Source of the DNA: Punica granatum
Taxonomy: Eukaryota; Streptophyta; Magnoliopsida; Myrtales; Lythraceae
Length of the DNA: 64,000 bases
Assembly: GCF_007655135.1 (NCBI RefSeq)
Contig: NC_045131.1
Span: 20,072,001-20,136,000 of the forward strand
Reading direction: 5' to 3'
Position numbers and translations under genes: made by a program. This document shows, in pieces, positions 44,332-57,100 of the stretch; position 1 is the stretch's first letter, and each line of letters starts with the position of its first letter. The notes under the pieces are model-generated. The model had not been told where the DNA came from. It ran no database searches and was given only the letters and a program-made list of their open reading frames with translations.

Positions 44332-47300
44332 GCTCCACTCGAATCCAAATCTCCGACGCGTTGATTCGAACCCATCCGAAGAATGTCTCGAAGAGCCTGG
44401 ACCCATATACTTCGGGGAAGGGCTCGACGAAGACAGTCTAGTGCCTGAAATAGAAGAGAGTTTGCGCCGCCTCGAGGATCGCCAGCTCACATCGCTCGAG
44501 CCAACAGAAGAGATCAACGTGGGCACTAAAGAGGAACCCCGCGTCCTTAAGATCAGTACGAGCCTCGACCCAACACAACGGGTCCAAATGATCGACTTCC
44601 TGACAAGGTATCAAGAAGTTTTTGCCTGGTCCTACGCCGACATGCCGGGGTTAGACCCGTCGATAGTAAAGCACTTCCTTCCGCTAGACACGAAAAAATT
44701 CCCCCCCAAGCGGCAACAATTGCGACGACAACAGGCAGGCCTTCTTCTCTGCATCAAGGAAGAGGTTGTCAAGCATATCAACGCAGGCTTTCTCGAGGTT
44801 TGCAACTATTCCGAATGGGTGGCAAACATCGTGCCGGTGGAGAAGAAAGATGGAAGGGTTCGAGTCTGCGTCGACTATCGAGACCTCAATAAAGCCAGCC
44901 CCAAGGACAATTTTCCCTTACCCCACATCGACATACTAGTCGATAACACGGCGCGCCACGCCCAGTTTTCTTTCATGGACGGCTTCTCCGAATACAACCA
45001 AATCCGGATGGCCGAGGAAGACAAGATCAAGATGACGTTCACTACCATGTGGGGAACCTTTTGTTACCGCGTCATGCCTTTCGGCCTCAAGAACGCCGGA
45101 GCAACTTATCAGAGGGCCATGGTCACGTTATTCCACGACATGATGCACAAGGAAGTCGGGGTCTACGTCGACGACATGATTGCCAAGTCCAAAGAAGGAG
45201 AGGACCACCTCGTTAATCTGAAGCGTCTCTTCGATCGTTTAAAGGAGTACAAGCTTCGGCTTAATCCGGCGAAATGCACGTTCGGCGCTCGATCGGGAAA
45301 ATTACTAGGATTCGTGGTCAGTGAGCGCGGCATCGAAGTAGATCCCGATAAAGTCAAGGCGATCAAGGAGCTTCCTCCGCCATCTTCGGTCCGCGAAGTG
45401 CGAGGCTTCTTGGGGCAGCTGAATTACATCGCTCGATTCATTGCGAACCTGACAGACAAATGCCAACCACTCTTTCGCTTGCTCCGCAAGAACGCGGCGA
45501 TTGAATGGGACGAAGAATGTCAGAAGGCCTTCGACACCATCAAGGCATACCTGGTCCAACCGCCGGTATTGGTCCCGCCTACACCGGGCCGTCCCCTCGT
45601 ACTTTACCTAACGGTGCGCCGCCAATCATTAGGATGCATGCTGGGACAGGAGGAGGAGTCCACGCACACGGAGCGCACGATCTACTATCTGAGCAAAAAG
45701 TTCACCGATGGAGAGTCCAATTATCCAGAAATCGAGAAGATGTGCTGCGCATTGGTGTGGGTCATGCAAAGGCTCCGACAATACACGCTTTATCACACGG
45801 TCCGCTTGCTGTCAAAGGCAGACCCCTTGAAGTACTTACTCGACAGTCCCTCTTCCACGCGGAACCTCGCCAAATGGCGTTGTCAATTGACGGAATACGA
45901 TATCGAGTACGTGTCCCGCACTTCGGTCAAGGGGCAAGTGATTGCGGATCATTTGGCAGAATTCCCAATTGAAGACCACACACCGATTAATCCCGACTTC
46001 CCGGATGAGGGGATTCTCCAAGTAGACGACGAGAGAGAGAAACCGGGATGGAAGATGTATTTCGACAGTGCTGTCAATTCCATGGGATCAGGCATCGGCG
46101 CGGTACTAATATCCCCGGACGAGCGCTATTACCCAGTAGCGGCAAAGATCGACTTTCCGTGCACCAATAATGTGGCTGAAAACGAGGCATGTATTCTCGG
46201 CCTACAAGCAGCGATTGATTTCAAGGTAAAAGAGCTCGAAGTATTCGGTGATTCCATGCTCACTATCTTCCAGACATTGGGGCAATGGAAGACAAAGGAC
46301 GCAAAGCTGGTGCCGTATCACGAGTACCTCGAGAAGCTAACCGAGAACTTCGAGGACATCTCGTTCACCTATACTCCGCGCATGACAAATCAATTCGCGG
46401 ACGCGCTTGCAACGCTCGCCTCCATGGTGAGCATCACAAGGGAGAACCTTATCGAGCCCCTCGAGATTGAGATAGTCGAAGGACCGGCACACTGCAATTC
46501 AATCGAAGCTTCCGAGGTAAAGCCGTGGTACGAAGACATCAAGAACCTTCTGCGAACCGGCCAATACCCCCCATTCGCCGACTGCCGCGATCGGAAGACT
46601 CTCAGACGCCTCGCGATACACTACTTCTTGAGTGGCGAGATACTCTACCGCCGCTCCTTCGACTCCACACTCCTCCGGTGCATCGACGAGCACGAATCGC
46701 GACGTCTCATGGATGAAGTGCACGGGGGAAACTGTGGGCCTCACATGAACGGCCTCATGCTTGCTAAGAAGATCATGCGCTTGGGTTATTATTGGTCCAC
46801 CATGGAGACTGATTGTGTGAAGCATGTCAGACATTGCCATCGATGTCAGGTTTACGCCGATCAAATCAAAGCGCCGCCCAACGAATTGCGCCCCATGACG
46901 ACACCATGGCCTTTTTCAATGTGGGGAATGGATGTGATCGGCCCGATCAACCCCAAAGCGTCCAACGGTCACATGTTCATTTTGGTGGCAATTGACTACT
47001 TCACCAAGTGGATCGAAGCCGTCACTCTTGCGTCAGTCACCGCAAAGGCCGTGGCCCGTTTTCTCAGACGCGACGTCATTGCTCGATACGGGGTCCCTGC
47101 GACAATCATCACAGACAACGCCAAGAACCTGAACAACAAGGTCATCGATGAGCTCTGTGCACAATTCAAAATCCGACATCGCAACTCCACCCCGTACCGT
47201 CCCCAAATGAATGGTGCGGTGGAAGCGGCGAATAAAAACATCAAAAAGATCATTGAAAAAATGACAGTGAACTACAAGGATTGGCACGAGATGCTCCCCT

Positions 47301-47715
47301 ATGCACTCTTGGCGTACCGTACATCCATACGGACCTCGACCGGGGCAACCCCGTACTCACTAGTCTACGGCATGGAGGCCGTCCTCCCAATCGAAGTAGA
47401 GATCCCTTCCATGAGGATTCTTGCCGAGACCAAACTTGAAGAGGCAGAATGGGCGAAGCAGCGGTACGAACAGTTAAATTTCATTGACGAGAAGAGGTTG
47501 AAAGCACTATGTCACGGACAGTGCTATCAACAAAGAATGGCTCGAGCCTTCAACGCAAGAGTCCGTCACCGCGATTTCAACCCCGGCGACCTCGTCTTGA
47601 GGAAAGTCCTTCACGTCACGCTGGACTCTCGAGGGAAGTTCTCGTACAAATACGACGGTCCCTTCGTCGTCAAAGAGGTTTTCTCCGGAGGAGCGGTCAT
47701 TTTGAGCGACATGGA
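44309..47715 (+). CDS. pol: pol: RT, RNase H, archaeal-type RNase H, integrase; cut by a solo LTR
   Basis: The frame is open from 44309 (no ATG needed if spliced; exon probably from 44332). Reverse transcriptase spans about 44770-45310 with catalytic YVDD at 45164-45175. A first RNase H (about 45500-45980) keeps YLSKKFTDGESNYPEIEK but lacks the usual Asp (LYLTVRRQSLGCML). A second, archaeal-type RNase H follows (about 46045-46430) with YFDSA, NEACILGL, FGDS and FADALATLA supplying D-E-D-D; this pair is a Tat hallmark. Integrase has His761/His768/Cys799/Cys802 and catalytic D-D-35-E at Asp831, Asp892, Glu928 (46931, 47114, 47222; numbering from 44441), then GPF near 47657. The solo LTR splits the codon after ATG 47711-47713; reading into it adds about 52 foreign residues up to the stop that closes the frame at 47875. 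Confidence 0.92.
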
Positions 47716-50530
47716 TGTACGGACCCGAATGTGGACTCTCGTCGGGGCCCGCATTGCTCGCTTTTGGATCGCGCGGCTGGGAGTGTCCACCTTCCCGTGG
47801 GGACGCGTGACGGACACGCGTGAGAGAAGGAGTCGCCACTTATCATTTTACGACCCGAAGGTCGAGGGCGGATAAGTTACCCGGGTCTAGGGGTATGGAA
47901 CACCTAGTTGTTGTTAAGGCATTGGTCTGTGCGGAACCGGAAAGTCCGTGTTCGGGGGTTCATGTTACGTGCAGGCCTATATCCCGCACGCCCTTTCGGT
48001 ACTCTGGTTTGCTAAGCTTGCATGTTTTATTATTTACCGCATGGATTAAGTTGCGCTCGACTCACACGTTTTGACACCGTAACGATGAATTAAACGATGT
48101 CGGTTGAGAAGCCGAGAAAGAAGTAAATCTGCGTGTCAGGGAATTGGTTCACAATCTTGCATTACAATTCATCGAACCATGGAGGTTGAATCCCTGCGTG
48201 AACCAAAACCGCGAGATCTTGGATTTACTTGTGTCTGGGCAAGCATTAGACCGATTCGATTAATTCGACTCTCGGACCGTTCGCTCACCGACTGGAATTC
48301 TTACAGAATAAATGTACAAAATAAAATCCTTACAATGCTCTCGAAAACAATAAATACAAATTACAAAAGGGTCGAATTCCAGTCGTTTTGCGTTCGGTTA
48401 TTATTCCACTCTAACTCACCGTGAGTTTAGGGAAAAGACCGAAGAACTGAAATTCAATGGACGCTCTTACTGAATAGGGCGTTGGACCCTGTGAGTGTTG
48501 ATTAGGGTGTTGAACCCTGTGCTCGATGATTAGGGTGCTGAACCCTAATATTATTCGGCCTAGGGATCAGGCTCGACCCGCATGGCAAACAGGTGCGGAA
48601 AGATAACACGCAACATGTTAATAACAGACAAGGTGTTTGTTATTATCGAGTGTACGTGTTTTAACAAGTTGTTAATCCGGGGTATTTTGGCATGCAAATC
48701 CTACCCTAGACAAACAAGCACGTGCCAACGTTTTAGCATTCGGCTTTGTTTTGAGAACTTGACAAAGAGAGTCAAATCTCGTGTGTGTGAATTGCTTTTA
48801 CAGTTGTTCTGTATTGTGATACTGAATTTCCACTGAATTAGCCAAACTCATGTTTTGACTCTAGATTTGGAATCTAGAATTCCTCCTAACCATTATCTAG
48901 TGTTTGGTTAGGTCGAGTGAAAGGTTAATCAGCATTTTGCATGTTTTCTGACAGAGATAACTGTTCTAGTTACCCGAGTCTATGTTAGGATGACAGAAAC
49001 TCATCAGTTAGATAAGAAAGGCTATGCAGATGAACCTGCACCTGAACAGGTAGCCCATTCTTATCCCGTACTGTAGTGTTTCTGTCATGCTAACCCTAAG
49101 GGTGTCGCTGAATTGTGAAAAGACGATTTTGCCCTTTATTTGAAAATTATTTTCAGAAAAGGGGAAACATCGTAGTGCGGGCCACCTCGGCCTGTAGCCG
49201 GTGTCGACCAATTCCCTGGATCGTCCAGGGTTGTGCAAGAACCCCGAAAAAGCCAAAGAACCGGTCGATCTGCCCGGAAGTGATCTAGAAAGATCTTCTG
49301 TATCCTGACCTGAGCTACCTGGAATCAGGTAAAAACTCAAGTTGAGACACAGAAGCCCTTCTCAGACGTCCATGCTACATCGGACAGCGCGTTTCGGGTT
49401 TTAAAATTGACAAGTTTGGAAAGGGCACCAACGTCATTTGACAACTCATCGACGCGAGTTATCAGTTAATGGCCAATTCGTGTAAACCTTATCAGTGTGA
49501 AGTGGGTTTAATCATGTGAGCGTCCCGATTAACCTGTTTGTGGGATTAATGCTTAAGGGTTGTGCCGAATGCATTAATTGTGAAAACGATTCGCGACTCG
49601 AAGACCAAGACGATTCCATAAGGATCGAGGATAATTTGGTCCAATGACCGAAACTACCCTCGTAACCGAATGGACCCGAATGAGTCATCGATACCCGAAT
49701 CCATGCATGCTTTGTTTTGAAAAGACATTTTCATGCGATATTGTGGCGATAATGTAAATTGCAAATTACACGAAAGCCGAGAACGGACTCAAAACGGGAA
49801 GGGGAAGCCTCATGCAACCCGTACGAGTCTAAGAGGCTCTCGGTTACTTCTCCTTGGAGATAGCCGAGAGGTCCCATGGCCCGAATGGGGTTCCACGAGG
49901 TTTCCCCGTCTTGTTTCGAATCATTTCTCGCATGCTTAAACGACAAACATTATAAATGACACGATTAAACGAAAGTCGGTATTGCCATGATTTGAATAAC
50001 GCATTCGAACATAGAAACATGCACAAACAAGTTATTTAAGGAATCGATAAAACAATACCGACTTCATGCACGTGAGAAAATACGATGAAACTAGAGAATC
50101 GAACTTGGATCGGGTCAAGAAGATCGTTCCTTGCCCGAAATGAGCAAGAGAGCATTCAGTCACCTCGCTTGGAGGGAAACCCGTCAGCTCTTTGCCTTTC
50201 CCGAGTCGGGATGTTCTTCTCGACTACGATCCAAGTGTTTCCCGACATGCTAGCATATAAATCAAGGATAAATATGCATGATATAACATGGAAAATGCAT
50301 AAAGATTAAAACTTGAAAATAAAACATACATAAACCCCTTATAACTCCATAAACGCAACGAGAATGTAAAAGTCCTAGCTCCTCTAAGTCGGGAATGGTC
50401 ATACCTAGTCCCGAGATGCGGGATGGGACCTTCAAGAGTCGGGTTGGACCGTTGATGGGTCGGGTTTGGGCTGTTTTCCGTTGAACAGACCCGAATGGCA
50501 CCAAACAGATCCGGCTGGAATGCTGGACAG

Positions 50531-50782
50531 ACCCGACTGGCACAAGTCCGGTCGGACGTCGCCACGGAGGCTCCCGATGGAATTTTGAGGCAAGGTCGGC
50601 GGCCTTGGGTAGCCAAGGGACCCCTCTAGGTGACCGTGGTGGTCGCTTGTTCCCAGAGTTGTCGGGTCGACCTGTACAGTCCTGCAAAAATCACCCAAAA
50701 CAGAGCACGTCTGGAATTTCGAACCCGACTGGCACAAGTCGGGTCGGACGTCACCACGGAGGCTCCCGATGGAATTTTTGAG
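50531..50782. repeat. Two 60-bp direct repeats in the variable part of the LTR
   Basis: A unit starting ACCCGACTGGCACAAGTC and including CCACGGAGGCTCCCGATGG occurs at about 50531-50590 and 50723-50782. It occupies the place taken by the GC minisatellite in the other M-type LTRs. Confidence 0.8.
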
Positions 50783-51382
50783 CAAGGCAAACGGCTCCCG
50801 ACTGCTAACTCACCTCCGGAGGTGGCTGTGGTGGTCGTTTTCCGAAAAGAGTCCTGGATCAACCCGATCTACAAGAAAACTGCACAAACAGTCAGAAATT
50901 TCGACCCGACTGGGCAGTCGGGCTGTTTCTTCTTCCTGGGGTTAAACCGACGGGTTTTTCTTGGCTTTCTTGACTCCTTGACACCCTAGGGTTGTGTGGG
51001 GAGGTGTTTGATGGGTTTGGGTAGCTCAAACCGACTTGGAAAGGCTTGAAACCCGGTTTGACATTTTTTACCCGAGAAGGACCAAATCTGTCCAGATTTT
51101 GTTCAAGGCTGGTTCTATGGCTTAGAGGCTTCAAACTTAAAATCTAAGTTCAGAAATGGATAGAGGGGCTCGAAAAAATGTGGGATATGAAGTTTGGTAA
51201 AGTTTGGATTCAAGCCGGGATGGATTCCGACTTAAGACTTTGCCCGGTTTTGCTTGGTTTTGCTTGCTGGAAATGGCTGAAGCTTGCTGCGGTTTGCTAT
51301 GGAGTTTGAGAGCTTTTGGAGAGTGAGAAATGCTAGAGAGAGAGTGCTTGAAGGTGTATCCTTAAGTTAATGACTTAGAAAG

Positions 51383-51390
51383 TATATATA
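51383..51390 (-). promoter_or_regulatory. LTR TATA box (TATATATA)
   Basis: The minus strand reads GCCTATATATACTTTC, followed by a pyrimidine-rich tract, at the same place as in the other M-type LTRs. Confidence 0.6.
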
Positions 51391-53011
51391 GGCTATGCTT
51401 AAGTGCAATTAAGTGAAGAAAAGTGCAATTAAGGGGCATGGATTAGGAGATCCGAATTTGTTTAATGAAGGAAAAAGATATTCTTGCAAGTGGCATTGAT
51501 GGAGAAGAGATAAAACATTAATGAGCATTGATGGGGAGTTGGAGTGCAAGAATGAAACACTTAGATATTTTAGGGGATAAGTGTGCAAGTTGTCTTCTTA
51601 TCTTCATGGAGATGAAGAAGACAAAGGAGAGGACACCTAGGGCAAGGATGGGGCGGCTAGGCCTAATCCTGGGTCCTACGGCCGAAGATGAGAAACCGGG
51701 AGAAAGCTCGGGTCTCGATTGGTCGTGCATTCGAAGTTCGTGGTTCAAATTGAACGCTGAATTGTCGACATGCGCGAGAAAACGGGTTTAATGAGCCCGA
51801 GATTGGCATTTTTCATGGAGAAATGCCCCGGAAGCATACGAGGCTCGGAAGCCGATTTTGCTCATTGCAGGTGACCAGAGCGAAGTTGTTCGCTTCTGAC
51901 AGCATATCTTGTGTCTGCATCTCACGTTGGTCATTTTGACATAAATTGTCAGACAACGTGAACAATTATCCCTTAAGCCGGTAATGCTAACGTGGGGCCG
52001 GAGACGTCCTAGGAGGCCGAAACTGGATTTCTCAGGATGATTTCTGAGTTGCTTGGGCACTCCGGAGATTACTGTAATCTCTGTTTGTCGAGATCAAACC
52101 TCCAAGGACTTGAAAAGTGTATCTGAGACCTCTAAAGCACTGCTCGGGAGGTCTAGGTGAGTCGTGTGATTTATTCCGGCGATTCCACATTGAGCCTTGA
52201 GAAGGCTAGCATTGTGTAACGTAAGCATTCGGCGTCAAGTTTCCCCAAAGAGGACCTCCGGATATGGATTTCCACTGAAAATGGTCATTTCCGCTCCTCG
52301 GAGGTTACTCGGGAAACCGTGAAGGGTTTTGCCGTCTGTTTTGCCCAATTGTGAATGTCTGCTAGAGTTTTCTGGGCAATGCGGTATGAACTTCGTTTGC
52401 CGTAATTCCATCAGACCATTCTCCGGCTATGCTCTTCTGAAGAGGGGTATGCTTATTTTGCCGTTCGGAAGTCATTTGAAGTGTCTGTGTGACTTCCAAG
52501 AGACAATCTGAAGCATTGTTCATGCTCTGTGTGTTGATGGGACATGGCCGCGTCTGATATTTGGAATTAACTTTTCTCCAGGAAACCGGCATTTTTGGAC
52601 TTCCACTGAAAAGTTGTCTGTATACAGAAAGTTGTTCTGTATAGAGCAGATGATTTGCAAAATGCCTTTGGGGACACTTTTCATCTATTTGGCATTGATG
52701 TGGATTTTTGGAGTCCAATATTACTATGTTCCGACGACCGAGCGAACTATCGGAAAATAGTACCGTCCGTGTAGTACACTGAAAATGCCGGTTTTGGACA
52801 TTGTTGAGCTCTCTGGTCGCTCTGTTGCCCTTTGGTGACCCGTAGAGTCCTTCTGTCATGTCCATGGGTCATTTGCTCAATTTTGCCAACTTGAGGATGA
52901 ATAGTGATTTCTTGCTCTGCCGAGCCGTTTTCTGTGTTCTGCTCAAGTCGTGGCTTGGATCATTGCTAATATCGTTGTTTGGAATGGTGAGCCAAAATGG
53001 GGTGCTGACAT

Positions 53012-53071
53012 GACGGCACTGAAAATGCCCTTCCCGTCAACGCTGACGCCATTAAGAAATATTATCCATGA
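53012..53071 (+). pseudogene. pol: Displaced C-terminal end of pol
   Basis: Nineteen codons (DGTENALPVNADAIKKYYP) and TGA 53069-53071 complete the integrase C terminus, the usual Tat ending. The codon split at 47714 is completed here. This small piece lies 5.3 kb from the rest of its gene. Confidence 0.9.
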
Positions 53072-54112
53072 GCATTTGTATATTCTTTATTCTCCGGGCT
53101 CCGTGTCCCTTTCGCCATAAGACATTTCTATTATAAGACATTTCCATGGACGGGCTCCAATCCCCACAATCTGTCCAATACCAAGATTCCTTGAGAGAAA
53201 AAAAAATAAACTTTCCCACTAGGCTGAAAACCTCTCTGAGGCGGTCTAGGCAAAAGCTAGGGAACGAGTGGCACGACTTAAAATCCCGCAAAGCGGGGGT
53301 CGTGGCAAAAGGAGAGCACAAGTCACTTCCTCGCTAGGTTGAAAACCTCTTTCAGGCTGCCTAGGCAAAAGTTAGAGGACCCGAGGGGTGCGATCCCACC
53401 CAAACGTGGGGAATCGTAGCAAAAGGTGAGCATTCACGTGAGAAAAATCAAATAAAATACCCCGCTAGGCTGTTGCACATCCCGCGACCTAGGCAAAAGT
53501 TAGGGGAAAAATGTCGGCTCGACCACGAAAGAAAAGCGACACTCTCCCTGTGAAGCTACACCGAGTAGTGGTTCGGCACTCTCCGACGCAAGCAAACTCT
53601 CTTCGACTCTCCAAGCTCGAGACCCGCTTCGAAATGGGGGTCGAATCAATGTATCCTTGACTTGGAGGATCCCATAAGATCCCTCCTCTTACCTTTACGC
53701 ACATATTCCACGGGCTACCCGTTTCTAAAAGAGCCATTCTTCGATAGGGACACGGCCACCTTACAACGGTCACCGACACCAAATCCCCGACACATCTTTG
53801 CATAGATTCCTCTTACGTATATCTGTCTCGCCGATTAAGTGCAACTGACACCATTTGTAGGTTCCTCTGTCTCCATGCACAGGTGTGATCGGGAATCCCA
53901 AGGGGCATCTCCTTCTTGACGAATGCATGATTGGCTTGCGCGACAGATCGGGGTTTTGAACCAAACGGAGGGCATGACAAGAATCCTCTTGACTCTAGTT
54001 CGAGGGAACGACAAATAACAAGCTCGACTCGGGGCAGGACAATCTGCCTCTGCCAATGCCCCCAGCACATCACCTAACGCGGACCCCCGCCTCTGCTCCC
54101 CCTCGCATATCG
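53072..54112 (+). other. 3' UTR, proximal part
   Basis: No credible gene. It contains the three-copy repeat at 53216-53505. The stretch from about 53506 to 54112 shows only short, low-quality frames on the minus strand. Confidence 0.6.
53216..53505. repeat. About 115-130-bp diverged repeat, 3 copies
   Basis: Each copy carries GCTAGGCTGAAAACCTCT (or a variant) and CTAGGCAAAAGTTAG. Copies begin near 53216, 53331 and 53462. The motifs recur inverted in the non-autonomous element at 15421-15600. Confidence 0.8.
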
Positions 54113-57100
54113 TCTGCTTTATTGCTTTCCACGGGCTTCGGCCTAATAACTTTATTGCTTTTCGGGCTTCGCGTCCACGGACTTCGCGTCCACCTTACTG
54201 CTTTCCACCGGCTTCGGCCTAGTAACTTTATTGCTTTCCGGACTTCGCGTCCACAGACTTCGCGTCCACCTTACTGCTTTCCACGGGCTTCGGCCTAGTA
54301 ACTTTATTGCTTTCCGGACTTCGTGTCCACGGACTTCGCGTCCATGTTACTTCTTTCCACGGGCTTCGGCCTAGTACTTTTATTGCTTTCCGGACTTCGC
54401 GTCCACGGACTTCGCGTCCACTCTACTGCTTTCCACGGGCTTCGGCCTAGTAACTTTATTGCTTTCCGGACTTCGCGTCCACGGACTTCGCGCCCACCTT
54501 ACTGCTTTCCATGGGCTTCGGCCTAGTAACTTTATTGCTTTCCGGACTTCGCGTCCACGGACTTCGCGTCCACCTTACTGCTTTCCACGGGCTTCGGCCT
54601 AGTAACTTTATTGCTTTCCGGACTTCGCGTCCACGGACTTCGCGTCCACTTTACTGCTTTCCACGGGCTTCGACCTAGTAACTTTATTGCTTTCCGGACT
54701 TCGCGTCCACCTTATTGCTTTCCACGGGCTTCGGCCTAGTAACTTTATTGCTTTCCAGACTTCCCGTCCACTTTACTGCTTTCCACGGGTTTCGGCCTAG
54801 TAACTTTATTGCTTTCCGGACTTCGTGTCCACGAATTTCGCGTCCACCTTACTGCTTTCCACGGGCTTCGGCCTAGTAACTTTATTGCTTTCCGGACTTC
54901 GTGTCCACGGATTTCGCGTCCACCTTACTGCTTTCCACGGGCTTCGGCCTAGTAACTTTATTGCTTTCCGGACTTCGCGTCCACCTTACTGCTTTCCACG
55001 GGCTTCGGCCTAGTAACTTTATTGCTTTCCGGACTTCGCGTCCATGGACTCACGTCCACCTTACTGCTTTCCACGGGCTTCCGCCTAGTAACTTTATTGC
55101 TTTCCGGACTTCGCGTCCACTTTACTGCTTTCCACGGGCTTCGACCTAGTAACTTTATTGCTTTCCGGACTTCGCGTCCACCTTACTGCTTTCCACGGGT
55201 TTCGGCCTAGTAACTTTATTGCTTTCCGGACTTCGCGTCCACTTTACTGCTTTCCACGGGATTCGGCCTAGTAACTTTATTGCTTTCCGGACTTCGCGTC
55301 CACGAACTTCGCGTCCACCTTACTGCTTTCCACAGGCTTCGGCCTAGTAACTTTATTGCTTTCCGGACTTCGCGTCCATGGACTTCGCGTCTACCTTACT
55401 GCTTTCCACGGGCTTCGGCCTAGTAACTTTATTGCTTTCCGGACTTCGCGTCCACTTTACTGCTTTCCACGGGCTTCGACCTAGTAACTTTATTGCTTTC
55501 CGGACTTCGCGTCCACCTTATTGCTTTCCACGGGCTTCGGCCTAGTAACTTTATTGCTTTCCAGACTTCCCGTCATCTTTACTGCTTTCCACGGGCTTCG
55601 GCCTAGTAACTTTATTGCTTTCCGGACTTCGTGTCCACGGATTTCGCGTCCACCTTACTGCTTTCCACGGGCTTCGGCCTAGTAACTTTATTGCTTTCCG
55701 GACTTCGCGTCCACGGACTTCGCGTCCACCTTACTGCTTTCCACGGGCTTCGGCCTAGTAACGTTATTGCTTTCCGGACTTCGCGTCCATGGACTTCGCG
55801 TCCACCTTACTGCTTTCCACGGGCTTCCGCCTAGTAACTTTATTGCTTTCCGGTCTTCGCGTCCACTTTACTGCTTTCCCGGGCTTCGACCTAGTAACTT
55901 TATTGCTTTCCGGACTTCTCGTCCAGCTTACTGCTTTCCACGGGCTTCGGCCTAGTAACTTTATTGCTTTCCGGACTTCGCATCGATGGACTTCGCGTCC
56001 ACTTTACTGGTTTCCATGGGCTTCGGCCTAGTAACTTTATTGCTTTCCGGACTTCGCGTCCATGGACTCACGTCCACCTTACTGCTTTCCACGGGCTTCC
56101 GCCTAGTAACTTTATTGCTTTCCGGACTTCGCGTCCACTTTACTGCTTTCCACGGGCTTCGACCTAGTAACTTTATTGCTTTCCGGACTTCGCGTCCACC
56201 TTACTGCTTTCCACGGGTTTCGGCCTAGTAACTTTATTGCTTTCCGGACTTCGCGTCCACTTTACTGCTTTCCACGGGCTTCGGCCTAGTAACTTTATTG
56301 CTTTCCGGACTTCGCGTCCACGAACTTCGCGTCCACCTTACTGCTTTCCACAGGCTTCGGCCTAGTAACTTTATTGCTTTCCGGACTTCGCGTCTACCTT
56401 ACTGCTTTCCACGGGCTTCGGCCTAGTAACTTTATTGCTTTCCGGACTTCGCGTCCACTTTACTGCTTTCCACGGGCTTCGACCTAGTAACTTTATTGCT
56501 TTCCGGACTTTGCGTCCACTTTACTGCTTTCCACGGGCTTCGGCCTAGTAACTTTATTGCTTTCCGGACTTCGCGTCCACGGACTTCGCGTCTACGTTAC
56601 TGCTTTCCACGGGCTTCGGCCTAGTAAATTTATTGCTTTCCGGACTTCACGTTCACCTTATTGCTTTCCACGGGCTTCGGCCTAGTAACTTTATTGCTTT
56701 TCGGACTTTGCGTCCACGGACTTCGCGTCCACCTTTCTGCTTTCCACGGGCTTCGGCCTAGTAACTTTATTGCTTTCCGGACTTCGCGTCCATGGACTCA
56801 CGTCCACCTTACTGCTTTCCACGGGCTTCCGCCTAGTAACTTTATTGCTTTCCGGACTTCGCGTCCACTTTACTGCTTTCCACGGGCTTCGACCTAGTAA
56901 CTTTATTGTTTTCCGGACTTCGCGTCCACCTTACTGCTTTCCACGGGTTTCGGCCTAGTAACTTTATTGCTTTCCGGACTTCGCGTCCACTTTACTGCTT
57001 TCCACGGGCTTCGGCCTAATAACTTTATTGCTTTCCGGACTTCGCGTCCACGAACTTCGCGTCCACCTTACTGCTTTCCACAGGCTTCGGCCTAGTAACT

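Larger units (their letters stand above)
47716..53010 (-). mobile_element. Solo M-type LTR inserted in integrase (5.3 kb)
   Basis: It starts TGTACGGACCCGAATG and ends GGGGTGCTGACA. It follows the M-type LTR from end to end, with no PBS, polypurine tract or interior. The outer ~2 kb and ~1.3 kb are highly similar to 7895-13138, but the central part (about 49720-51690) differs strongly. The duplication is imperfect: ATGGA at 47711-47715 against A-TGA at 53010-53013, one G short. The interrupted integrase frame resumes on the far side, confirming the boundaries. Confidence 0.92.

Noticed and set aside
38009..53010. The giant element ending at the LTR at 47716
   Set aside because: That LTR is on the opposite strand, no polypurine tract precedes it, and the integrase frame resumes after it at 53012.
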